From: Arctopsyche grandis
Taxonomy: Eukaryota > Arthropoda > Insecta > Trichoptera > Hydropsychidae
DNA: 64,000 nucleotides
Direction: 5' to 3'
Assembly: GCF_051622035.1 (NCBI RefSeq)
Contig: NC_135357.1
Location: 15,127,001 to 15,191,000, forward strand
This document shows, piece after piece, positions 47,140 to 57,649 of the stretch. Numbering within the stretch: position 1 is the first letter of the stretch; each line of letters opens with the position of its first letter. The position numbers and the translations under genes were made by a program. Under the pieces are notes generated by a model that searched no databases, had not been told where the DNA came from, and saw only the letters and a list, made by a program, of their open reading frames with translations.

Positions 47140-48861
47140 ATGTCGGGGACGGTGGGGTTGGCGGGGGTGGCGGGCGCGGTGGCGGCGAGCGGGGAGGTGC
47201 GGGAGAGCGGGCAGCGGCTGTGCGCGGCGGCGGCGGCCATGTGGGAGCGCAGCCGCGCCACCAAAGCCGCCACCACCCACCTGCTGCAGCGCACCGACGA
47301 GCTGCGGCGGGCGCGGCTCACCCTGCAGAAGCGGGGGCGCATCGCCGCCGCCATGGGCCGCCACTTCCAGGTGACGGCGGCCGAGTGCGCGGCGCTGCAC
47401 GGCCTCGCCAAGGACTCGCCGCTCACGGCCGACTTCTTCGCGGCGATCGAGAGGGTGGAGCGGCTGCACGAGGAGTGCAAAAGCCTCGTGCACTGCGGCT
47501 TCGAGACGGCCGCGCTCGACGTCATGGAGAAGATCTCGCTGCACCGCGAGGCCGCCGTCGAGCGCCTCTTCCGGTGGACGCAGAAGGCCTGCCGTCACTT
47601 CGACACTCTCACCCACACCCACACTCACACCCACACTCACCTCGACTCTCTCGTACCCCGCGCCCTCGAGAAGCTGCAGTCGCGACCCGTGCTCTTCAAG
47701 TATGTCGTCGACGAATACTGTGCGGCGAGAAAGTCCGATTTAGTTCGCGCGTTTATTAATGCGTTGACTGAAGGCGGCGCGGGGAAACCCATAGAACACA
47801 ACGCTCACGACCCTGAAAGATACACGAGCGACATACTGTCGTGGGTGCGTCAGATTTTACCCTTAGAGAAAGAGAACCTCGCCGCACTCTTTAAACGTTG
47901 CGACCAAATCGATTCCGCCGAGGAGATTCGTACGACTTTAGCCGATATAACGGAGGGCTTGTGTCACCCTTTGAAAGTGCGAATAGAGTTGATTCTCACG
48001 TCTGATAAGAATCCAGTCTTGCTCTGCGCAATCGTCAATCTTTTAAGATTCTACGGACGAATTCTGAACGACGAATTACGAGGTGGACTTTTGTTCGTGA
48101 CCTTAGATGAACTTCGAATTCAGGGAGAAAATGTCTTTTTGGCAGCCGTCGAGATTAAAGTGAAGGCAGATTTAGGACGCGGCGTAAAAGCGCCTCCGTC
48201 CAATTTGTCACCTTCTCCGATCGTGTCCGATTTGCTGAGCTTTTTAAGAGAGATCTTCGCGGCTACGCCCATATCGGATCAGAGAGAACGCGCCGATCTG
48301 TTGAAAGCTGTCTCTTTTGTTATTGACCCGCTATTACGGGCCGTCAACGAAACCGCATGTCACCTATCCTCCTCAGATATGGCAGTATATTTACTGAATT
48401 GCATTTATCAAATACAGTGCACGATTTCATTGTGTCAATTTGTCAATGATTACGGCGAGAGATTACAAGCTCAATCCGACGCCCAAATGGATACCTTGAC
48501 GTCAGAGCAGGCCAGTTCGTTAGTGGCGAATTTGAATTTGGGTCCTATCTATACGATTTTGCAAGGTCAGGAAAAGGGACCTCTTTCGGCCATTCCCGGA
48601 ATGGAATCGTCTGCACTGCGGTCTTTCATGAATAAATTCGACAGTTTCATCGCCATGCCCGATGTATTTTTGTTACCTCAAATCACTTTATTAGTCAGTA
48701 GCGCAAATAAAATAAGTATAAGAAAAAGATCATTCGAAGTAATTTTAGCCATTTATAAAAATTTGCATAGTTCTATTCACAATCCCAACAATAAATATGA
48801 AAATCCAAATACTATTGTGAGGCGAACTCCAGAAGAAGTGTCAGAATTATTAGCATTGTAA
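47140..48861 (+). CDS. Cog6: COG6, conserved oligomeric Golgi complex subunit 6, intronless
   Basis: COG6 is a lobe-B subunit of the COG tether that guides retrograde intra-Golgi vesicles and so supports glycosylation. One uninterrupted 573-codon frame. Recognised blocks: FEAALDVMEK-type helix, VERLFRWTQKACRHFD, RPVLFKYVVDEYCAARKSDL, RAFINALTEGG, PIEHNAHDPERYTSDILSWV, ITEGLCHPLKVRIE, LLRFYGRIL, SSSDMAVYLLNCIYQIQCT, LTSEQASSLV, MPDVFLLPQ, and C-terminal RRTPEEVSELLAL. Compared with human COG6 (about 657) roughly the first 80-100 residues are absent. A (CACACC)n-type microsatellite encodes a His-Thr repeat near residues 160-170. The first 500 bp are extremely GC-rich, then composition normalises. 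Lack of introns next to intron-rich genes suggests a retrocopy or intron loss. Confidence 0.94.
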   Translation: MSGTVGLAGVAGAVAASGEVRESGQRLCAAAAAMWERSRATKAATTHLLQRTDELRRARLTLQKRGRIAAAMGRHFQVTAAECAALHGLAKDSPLTADFFAAIERVERLHEECKSLVHCGFETAALDVMEKISLHREAAVERLFRWTQKACRHFDTLTHTHTHTHTHLDSLVPRALEKLQSRPVLFKYVVDEYCAARKSDLVRAFINALTEGGAGKPIEHNAHDPERYTSDILSWVRQILPLEKENLAALFKRCDQIDSAEEIRTTLADITEGLCHPLKVRIELILTSDKNPVLLCAIVNLLRFYGRILNDELRGGLLFVTLDELRIQGENVFLAAVEIKVKADLGRGVKAPPSNLSPSPIVSDLLSFLREIFAATPISDQRERADLLKAVSFVIDPLLRAVNETACHLSSSDMAVYLLNCIYQIQCTISLCQFVNDYGERLQAQSDAQMDTLTSEQASSLVANLNLGPIYTILQGQEKGPLSAIPGMESSALRSFMNKFDSFIAMPDVFLLPQITLLVSSANKISIRKRSFEVILAIYKNLHSSIHNPNNKYENPNTIVRRTPEEVSELLAL

Positions 48862-49196
48862 GCTTTGTTTTTCAAAATTTTATTAAATATTTATATAATT
48901 CAGAAATACAAGTATGTCATACATATGTAATAAATATATTAAATACATTATTGATTTGCATTTTTTATTTTTGTATATAAATGCTATTTTTTTAAATTGA
49001 ACACTTTTACATAAACATTAGCTATTAAGAATTAGTGATTGATAACCTAAAACGCACATTCATACATATTTGAACACATTTATAATTTTCTAAACAATCT
49101 TGATTGAATATTCTGTTAATAATTTTTTCAAACTCAACTTGTAGGTTTTTCAAATTATTATTAAGTCAATTTAGTTTTGCAACAAATTTGAAAACA

Positions 49197-51094
49197 TTAA
49201 TCATGCCCAGAAATTTTAGATGCAGATGGATAAAATGATCTAACGGGAGGACATCTTTCTCTGTCTATGGACAACGACTTTTTCTTAACCATTATTTCTC
49301 TTTCCAAAACGCCTCTGTTTCTGAGCAACTCTACTCGCGATTTGTTAGCATCATGCAGCTTTTGCTCCAGCGATTGTATACATTCTATTATAGACTTGAT
49401 TTCCTCGATTAAACTAAAATAAAAAAAGGCAGTGAAATTAATTATTCTGTGAATTTATATTTACACAAAAAAAAAATACTGCATACCCGCATTGTGGAGC
49501 ATCTCTACAGTTCTCAACATTTGGTCTTCCAATGATACACCTGTTATCTAGACGAGTTTGAGCCACTTTCATTGACAAATCCATCCTTCTCAGGGCTTCC
49601 CTGAGTTCTTCGCATAAATTTTCAATTCGTACCAATTTTTGCAATGTCTTAAAATTAAATTTTAATTATTTAAATTTAAATTGTAGCAAAAATTAAATTT
49701 TTAACAAAATAAAGTAAACCTTTTTTAACTCATCTTCTAATCTTATTCTCAATTCATCTGTACACGTCGCTTTTTCAGCAAGAGATTGGTCTACTCTTTC
49801 AGCTTGCGTTCGTAAATCACGGGCAGTATTCAACAAAACTACTTCAAAAAACTTTCTCATCCTAATTGATTGTTGACGAGATTCTTCAGCTTGTTCTAAA
49901 TTATCTTTACAAAATTGCTCCCAAGAATACAAAGTAGACTGTCTGAAAAGTTTCATGTTCATGAATTTCTTTAATCTATTTTTATATAGTGAAATTCGTC
50001 AAAAATAAACAATTACTCGTTTGGAACCCGTACAGATCCTGGTTTCATCAGCACTATGCTCGATTTGTTATTTAATCCGACATTTAATGTTTCTGTATCA
50101 TATGAAATCAATTTATCACTCCAATCAAACTCTACTCTAGCTTTTAAAGCTTTATTAGATTTTAACTGTTCTTCAATATCAGCTAAATTATTTTCAAACA
50201 GACGTCGAATTTCAGCAATCAATGATAATTCCTTTATCAATTCTTCTTCAGCAGTGTCACAGACGAGATCAGATTCTAAGCGATTTGATCTCAAATCTAA
50301 ACACTCTTTTGCTGAAATAATTTTATGACATACTAAACGATTAAAAAAAATTTCATGTGTGTACATAAATAAATTTTTTTTTGTACAACATACCTATAGA
50401 CTCCGGTAGCAATAATATAGCTAGAGCTCGTTTGAATCTTTGGCGTAGGTCCTCCAAAGTGAATATTTCATCTGTCATGGATTTGATACAGTATTCAGTT
50501 TCACACTTCCATCGATAAACATCTTGTGCTCTATCCTTTAGCAAGTCTGTGTTACAGTTGAATTCTTTGTCGGCAGTAGCATATGATCGCATCAAACAAT
50601 TCTTTGCGTCAACTTCCAACCTGAAACGATTCTATTAAGTAAACCTCAAAAATGTGATGTGTACTCCAAATGCTGATATACAGGTTTATTTACCTGTCAG
50701 CATTGCGAATGGGTTCATCTTGTAATGTTATAGCGTTGTGTCGTCGCCACTCCTGTGTGGAGTATTTTGTGATAGAATATTTATCGACGACCGGACGCGT
50801 ACCAGTCAATCCAGATGTCTTACGATCGACCTGCCCCGAAGCCCAAGGACCTCAATAATTAATCAGTATACGATTAATTTTAAAACATACATATCTTATG
50901 TGGAAAATATTTACTAAAAAGTATTTATGTATTTATTTACCAATTGGCCCCATTTCCAATTCTTGGATTGCCGCTCTATCATATCTTTGCGGAAGATAAC
51001 AAGGTAGTGCTTGTGGAGAAGGCCAGGGGCGTGTTGGAAATGGGACAACTTCGCCTGGTTTGTATCCACCTTCATCATTTCTGTTTGATAACAT
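49197..51094 (-). CDS. Tektin (axonemal microtubule inner filament protein)
   Basis: Tektins are coiled-coil filaments inside doublet microtubules of cilia and sperm flagella; in insects mainly expected in testis and chordotonal neurons. Seven exons: 51094-50941, 50850-50694, 50620-50394, 50311-50017, 49942-49720, 49647-49487, 49413-49197; in phase, about 477 residues. Marks: KYSTQEWRRHN near the N-terminus, AKECLDLRSNR, LVCDTAEEELIKELSLI, DWSDKLISY, AQTRLDNR, and the tektin signature RPNVENCRDAPQ (usual RPNVELCRD, here Asn for Leu), ending SIDRERC...YPSASKISGHD. Long heptad-rich segments throughout. Subtype is not certain: the end resembles tektin-4, the middle tektin-3. Tail-to-tail with COG6. 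Confidence 0.93.
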
Positions 51095-52106
51095 TTCTAA
51101 ACAAGTAATGAATGTGGATTCTTAAATTTAACGTTAACGCTATGGCTTGGACCACAAAATTTTAGTGGAATAGGTATTGACAAAAAGGTTTGATTGATTA
51201 ATCAATAAAATTGTTGCCTAGGAGATATATGTACATACATACATATATACGATAAGTAAATTTATTGATAGTTAGCCTTAGCGATGAGGCAACAATTTAT
51301 CTCGAGATATCTCCATCATAAACTATATTTATATTGTAGGAATCTAGCACAACTCAAGGGCAACGTCCCCTTCGACCATTCCAAAAGAAAGAGTTCATCG
51401 CTCGATCGTAAAACGCACGAAACCCAACAGTGATGTCATCAGGCAACTGCAACACATGTCCTAAAAGACATTTAAACGTGGCATGCGTTTACACGTGGCA
51501 CACGACCGCATTCTTAAATGAACGACGTCTTGGCGCTGACCCCATAGCTATAAAACACGCGCCCCGAAAACAGGTCAACACGTGTCCAGGAAACGAAGAT
51601 AAAGCATCTGCACACGGCACGCCAGAACGTATGAAGCACATGCCTTTTTTTTTAGATAGTTTTGCAAATGCAAAAAAAACGTTGGTAGGCCAAATCTGTA
51701 CGGTTGCGTCCTATCGCAAACCTCACTCTCCCCCCCCCCCCGAGTGTTTGCGGTGATATTTTATCCTTATATTGATATAGATTTGATAGTGATTCCCATA
51801 TTTTAAAAAAATGTAATAGAAACTTGTCGAAATAATAAGATGGTATGAATTAGTATTGACATGAAGGTACGTCCCTCACAGCTGGAATCCACCTTTGCGT
51901 CCCATGCTGCACTTTTTAGTATGTTCTTACCATTTATGTTGTTATATGTTAAGGTTCTACAGATTCGCCCTAAAGCCTGTTTCAAAAAAAAAAAACCTAA
52001 AAAAATATTGTTTGATATTTTGAGTTTCCTATTGTGTAAAAAAATAAAGAAAACATGATGTTTTAAAAATTTATTTTTTCTCAAAGTACACAAAATACAT
52101 ATTTGA
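51095..52106. repeat. Repeat-rich spacer between tektin and DHX16
   Basis: Contains TACA-type microsatellites (51229-51250), a segment related in inverse to 45240-45370 (51435-51610), a C homopolymer (about 51729-51741), and 51735-51880, shared with 24345-24480. No conserved gene. Confidence 0.5.
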
Positions 52107-55100
52107 TCAATTTTCTGTTAACGTAGCCCGTCCAACGCCTTTGGGCATCTTTTTATTTGTTGAATCTTCGAGCTCTTTAGCCTTATAATAATGAGGGGCA
52201 ACGTCCAGTAACCATTTGCTTTCGATCTCTGTAACTTGCCTCATGAATTCTTTAGTAGTAAATACCAATTCATGATATAGCACCCAGCGAGGAAGTTCTT
52301 CAAACAGAGCACTGTTCGGATGTATCATTACAGTCTAGAAATATGTAAAAAATAATTTGTTTGATAGGATTACACAGAAAAATTGAACATTTAACATAGT
52401 GTATATTATGTGAATACCTGGTTGTGTTTTGCTGTTTTGTAGTTGCCACCCTTGGACAGCCTCGCTATATGATAAAAATATCCAGCCGTGATGGCTTTAC
52501 GAATGTTTGTATTATCTTGAAGGCTAGAGACCATATCAATTTCTACTCTCTCCATGAGTCCAACCAATTGTTCACGAACGTCTCTGGCCCTCTTTAAAGA
52601 ACGGTATTGTATAAAATTTTCGTAACACCACTGCACCGAATGATCTGATTCTACCCATTGATTATAAACGTTCATCAAGCTAAGGTGATCACCACCCAGG
52701 TGGTTGAAATTTTTTCTAGCTGTGTCGGCGTGAATTATTTTGTCTTTGGGTCGGTAAAATATTGCACCATTGACTGAAAGCATAGCGGCAATTGTAACAA
52801 TCTCTTCGGAGCATTTGTACCTGAAATTTTATCAAGTATTTTAGAGCAATCGTCTAAGTAACTAAAAGTCAAAGTTCGAAAATGAATAAAAAAACTGACT
52901 TTTCACTTGCTAGTAACATTTTCGCCATCATAGGATTAGTTGGAAATTCGGCCATTCGTCTTCCAGCTTTTGTAAGTTCACCGTGGTGGTTCAAAGCTCC
53001 CAATGCATACAATTGTTCTAAAGCTAAAACCAAAGTTTCATGTGGAGGTGGATCTAAGAAATCGAAATTGATCAAATCATTTATTCCTAAGGCTTTAAGT
53101 GTAAGGACTGCATTTCCCAAATTAATTCTCTGTATTTCCGGAATAGTATTATCTTCCAATTCATGCTTGTATGCCCAGGCGGTGTATAATCTGAAACATT
53201 TTCCGGGAGCTACTCTTCCCGCTCTACCAGCCCTTTGATTTGCAGATGCTTTTGAAATAGGTACAACCATCAAGCTTTCCATACCAGTGCGCGAGTTGAA
53301 ATTGTTCTGTTTGGCAAAACCTGGATCAATAACGTATATTATATTGTCAATAGTCAGTGAAGTTTCGGCTATGTTTGTTGCAAGTACAACTTTCCTAGCT
53401 CCAGGCGGCGTAGGATCGAAAATTTTTGCTTGCATATCACTCGGAAGATTTGCATACACCGGTAATATTAACAATTCCTTAATTTTGGAACCTAATCGTT
53501 TGGTTCTGTCTTGTAACATCTCATGACATGTTTCGATTTCATCTTGTCCAGTGAGAAAAACTAATATATCACCGAGGGGTTGTGTAGCGTGAATTTGAAG
53601 AACTGATACTACACAAGCATCAACGTAATCTGCTTCCGGAGCTTTCGTATAGTATATATCTACAGGGAATCTTCGACCTGGAATTCTGAAAATTGGGGCA
53701 TCGTCGAAAAATTCAGAGAACTTTTGAGCATCCAAAGTGGCACTCGAGATGAGTAATTTTAAATCTGGTCTAAATCTTGTGATGTCTTTGACTAAACCAA
53801 ATAAAATATCAGTATGTAAAGTCCTCTCGTGTGCTTCATCAATGATCATTACACTGTAAGAAGCTAAATCAGGTTCGGAGAGAAATTCTCTGTGCAATGT
53901 ACCATCAGTCATGTACTTTAAAACAGTTCTTTCGGATGTGCAATCTTCAAATCGGATACTATATCCAACTTCGTTCCCCAACTTAACACCCATTTCTTGA
54001 GCAACTCGAGCAGACACCGACATTGCTGCGACTCTACGTGGTTGAGTACATCCAATGCATTTACCATCAGCAGTGAAACCTGCTTCGTGTAAATATTGAG
54101 GTATTTGGGTAGTTTTCCCCGAACCAGTTTCTCCTTCAATGATCAAAATTTGGTGTTCTTTGATAGCTCCTATCAAATCATCTCTGAAAGGATATATAGG
54201 AAGGGATTTTTTTGTTTCCTCAATATCCATTTTCTTTTTGTCGATTATGGTTATTTTTTCTTCTTTTTTTTCATTTTCTTTGCTACCTTCCAAACGTAAA
54301 GCTTGAATAAATTCAATTTGATCATCTAATAAAAGTTCATATTCCTCTTTGGCTGCTGCATCTTTAGATCCAAATTTATAAACGGCAGATGCCATTTGTT
54401 CCTGTTCCCATTTACGTTGTTCTGAATGTGGCATTTTTTCTCTCTCGTCAACTTCAACATACTCGCCTTAAATCAAAATACACGTATTAAAAATATTTAA
54501 GCATTAAAATCTAAATAAATCAAGTCACATTTAATAAAAAAACCTTTTTCTCCTTTCTTCATATCACGTGGCATATGATAACGCTGGATATTTTCAAGTT
54601 CTCTGGCCTTTTCGTGTTCTTTTGCAAATCGAAGCAGTTCTTTTTTATGTTCCCTGTTTCTTTTTTCTCGCTCGGTTAATCTTAAAATATAAAGTATTTA
54701 AAAAGTTAAATTATAAACATATGTATGCGTACATTAGTACGACAGTGAAAACTTACATTTGCTCATCGAAAAGATATTCGTCATCTACAATATCGGCTTC
54801 CAGTTCAGCGACTTTGTCATCTTTTCTCTTTTCTAAATATTTTCTTCGCGATTGAACACGTAGCATCGGTAGCATCTTATCACGGTCTTCTGCTTCAACC
54901 TTCAACCTTTTGGCGGCTTCTTCGTACGCCCTTTTGTCTGATGACTCGACAATTTTACGAGTTTTACCATCGTCCTTTTCCTTTAATCTCTTGGAAAATT
55001 CGTCTCGCTCTTTGATATCTTTCTTTCGCAGCTCTTCAGCACTATCGACACTCTCGGAAGATGAGGATGATGACGGGTGCGCAGTGCGTCGTCGTTTTTT

Positions 55101-55118
55101 GTCTTTGTGTTTACCCAT
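52107..55118 (-). CDS. Dhx16: DHX16/Prp2 DEAH-box spliceosomal RNA helicase
   Basis: Prp2/DHX16 uses ATP to remodel the activated spliceosome before the first transesterification. Five exons: 55118-54757, 54680-54544, 54466-52900, 52820-52418, 52334-52107, in phase, 898 residues. The order is a charged N-terminal region ([14 protein letters not shown] ... [27 protein letters not shown]), [19 protein letters not shown], then helicase motifs [11 protein letters not shown], Ia [56 protein letters not shown]. Winged-helix/ratchet and OB-fold regions follow ([86 protein letters not shown]). It lacks the PWI-like N-terminus of human DHX16 (1041 residues). The large central exon holds most of the RecA domains. 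Confidence 0.97.
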
Positions 55119-55535
55119 TTTGAAGGTTCTTTATGTTTTCTACTCAAAAATTAAAATAGATTGTACGTAGCATTAACACGCTCCCACAATCACCGGCTAT
55201 AAACACCGAACTGTCAAACGGATAATAGCCGTAAAACATGCATTACTGACCATTAAACGAATTTCAAATCTCCATCAATAATCAAAATATAAATTTAAAA
55301 AATAATATAACAGTGAAAAATCATATGGTTTTAACTCTCTGTCATTTAATATTAAGTGAGTGTGTTTTTTTTAGTTGAACACATGAAGAGAAATAGAAAA
55401 TCGGTAAAGAGTGGTGGCCGCTACGTGTGTGTGAACACTTGCATACATACACGTCGCGACGATACTCGAGTGTCAGTGTGAATGGTTGTGTGACAGTTGA
55501 TCGAACGAAATTGTCACTTTATATGTGAAAGCGCG
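55119..55535. promoter_or_regulatory. Divergent promoter interval, DHX16 / HARBI1-like
   Basis: 417 bp separate the two start codons. The middle holds a more GC-rich patch with 'ctacgtgtgtgtgaac' and 'acacgtcgcgacgatactcg' (about 55422-55470). No known core element can be named with confidence. Confidence 0.5.
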
Positions 55536-57022
55536 ATGGAGGAAGTTAAGAGCGAACAATCTGTCCCGATACAAGATTCAGAAAAATCGGTAAAAAAGAA
55601 GAACAAGGTTCGTTCAACATGGGTTAGCGAATCTCTAATGAAGCGCGATTCTAAAGGCGAATTTGTTAAATTATATCAAAAATTACTCGACGATGATAAA
55701 CGATTTTACGAATACTTTCGCATGTCACAGCAAACGTTCGCCATATTGAAAGATAAATTGAACGACGGATTGAAAAAGAAAGATACTAAATGGAGGAAAT
55801 CCATAGATCCCACTCATCGCTTATCAGTTTGTTTGAGGTAACAACTACATACAAAAATAGTAATGTTTTTTCCTATTTGTATAATGCAAACGTACATATA
55901 TGCATATTAATTGTTGTACACTTATTTCAATTTCATGGATCTTCCAATTATTAAATTTTTTTGTACCAATAAGCAATTTGACTTTAAAATAATTTGTTTC
56001 ATAATTCAGCATTTGTTTTTGTCTATATTTTGGTATATTACTATTTATACCTAATAATATTTAATGTAGTCACAATATAAATGATATAAATGAATAGGTT
56101 TACGAATATATTTCCTTTGTTTTATCTATTTAAGTAAGCTTATTAATTAAATTTCAGGTTTTTGATCACCGGAGACTCCCTTAGAAGTATTTCTAAAAGC
56201 TATCGACTTGGTAATAGTACAGTTAATTTTATCGTTAAAGACACTTGTAAACTTATTGTTGAAACGCTTATTACTGAAGTGATGGGTCCACCTTCCGTCG
56301 AAAAATGGAAAGAGATAGCTATAAATTTCAATAAAATATGGAACTTTCCCAACTGTGTTGGTGCAATTGATGGTAGAGAAATTGTTATTCAGAGCTCTAC
56401 GAAGAATCGCTGGGAATCTACAACAGATTCTATTATATTATTAGCTATTGTTGATGCACATTGCAATTTTATTGGAGTAGAAGTAGGCACATATGACCGA
56501 ACCAACGACGGGGCAGTATTAGCTCATTCAAATTTGGGAAAAGCGCTCGATTTAGGATCATTAAATATTCCTGACAAGGCATCATTACCTGGTATGACTG
56601 AAGAAGTGCCATATGTGATTATTGGAAATAAATCATTTCCATCAAAATCTTATCTGCTTAGACCATATCCTAGCAATTTCGTCAATGAGGATGAAACGAA
56701 GAAAGTTTTCAACTCTCGAATGGACCATGCAAGACAAGTAGTTGGAGACACATTCCAAATGTTATCGCAAAGATTTGGAATATATAGCAAACGAATGCAA
56801 TTGAAGCCAGAGAATGCCGACTTTGTAATTTTGGCAACTTGTGTACTGCATAATTTTATTAATAAGTATGAAGATTCTGTTATTTCTGATGTGAAAATTC
56901 AACAAGCAGCATTTCGTATTTTACCAAAACAAGGAGGAAATGCCAAACAGGAGGCTATTTATGTTAGAGACATGTACAAAACATTTTTCAATTCGCAGCA
57001 CGAATCAACGCAAACTGATTAA
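55536..57022 (+). CDS. HARBI1-like DDE nuclease family protein, catalytic Glu lost
   Basis: Derived from PIF/Harbinger transposases. Two exons, 55536-55837 and 56158-57022 (GTAACA...TTTCAG, phase 2), 388 residues. The N-terminal part has the family's helical region (STWVSESLMKRDSKGEFVKL, FYEYFRMSQQTFAIL, DPTHRLSVCLRFLITGDSL). The DDE_Tnp_4 fold follows: CVGAIDGREI (Asp172), IVDAHCNFIGVEVG, TNDGAVL (Asp218). Where the third acid normally sits (pattern V-[IV]-E-x-x-F-G) this protein reads VVGDTFQML, Gly297 in place of Glu. No terminal inverted repeats or 3-bp duplications were seen around it, it has an intron, and it shares a promoter interval with DHX16. I infer a domesticated, probably DNA- or protein-binding, non-nuclease protein. 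Confidence 0.85.
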
Positions 57023-57430
57023 ATCATATATTTTTTCATGATAACTATTGTAAAACTATACATATGTAAATAAATATATGTAAAACTGAATACTTTTGCC
57101 AGATTTGTAAAATTGTACATATATTAAATTTTATTCACTGTTTGTTATTTCAGCTGTTATTTGTACGTTACATTTCTTTTTACAATGGCTTCATTTCTTG
57201 TATACAATTTAGAAATAAGTATTAATAGAAATTATTTGTTTTAATAAATAAAAAGAAATAAAGCTTTTTATGTATGAACCTACATAAAGATTGTTAATTA
57301 AAAAAAAATGTTGTTTTATTTTTACTTTTCAGTCAGCTTAAGAATATTTAGATGGTATTCAATGATCTTCGATTACTACATTCATTAAATTAATAAACAT
57401 TTGAATTGGTACATACATATTTACATATGT
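57023..57430. other. 3' flank of the HARBI1-like gene
   Basis: AT-rich with polyadenylation-type aataaa (57067 and 57244 regions) and a TACATA/TATGTA tract at 57413-57435. No gene. Confidence 0.5.
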
Positions 57431-57649
57431 ATGTAGGTCCGTGGATCTTAACCGCTGCATCTGTGCACCGCGAGCTTGTTGCAATTGCACCACGAAAAAT
57501 ATGGTAAAAACAGAAAAATCCTCGAAATAGTAAATAGGATTCGTTCGTTTCATAAATGTAAACAAAATAGTGAATCAATATATCTATGCTGTAAAGAACT
57601 TACCAAGCGTACGACAGGACAATATGTTTTTTGATTATATTTCTTAATA

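Noticed and set aside
47059-47759. Alternative long frames in the GC-rich start of COG6 (both strands)
   Set aside because: These are shadows of the COG6 frame caused by high GC; only the COG6 frame continues into conserved protein.
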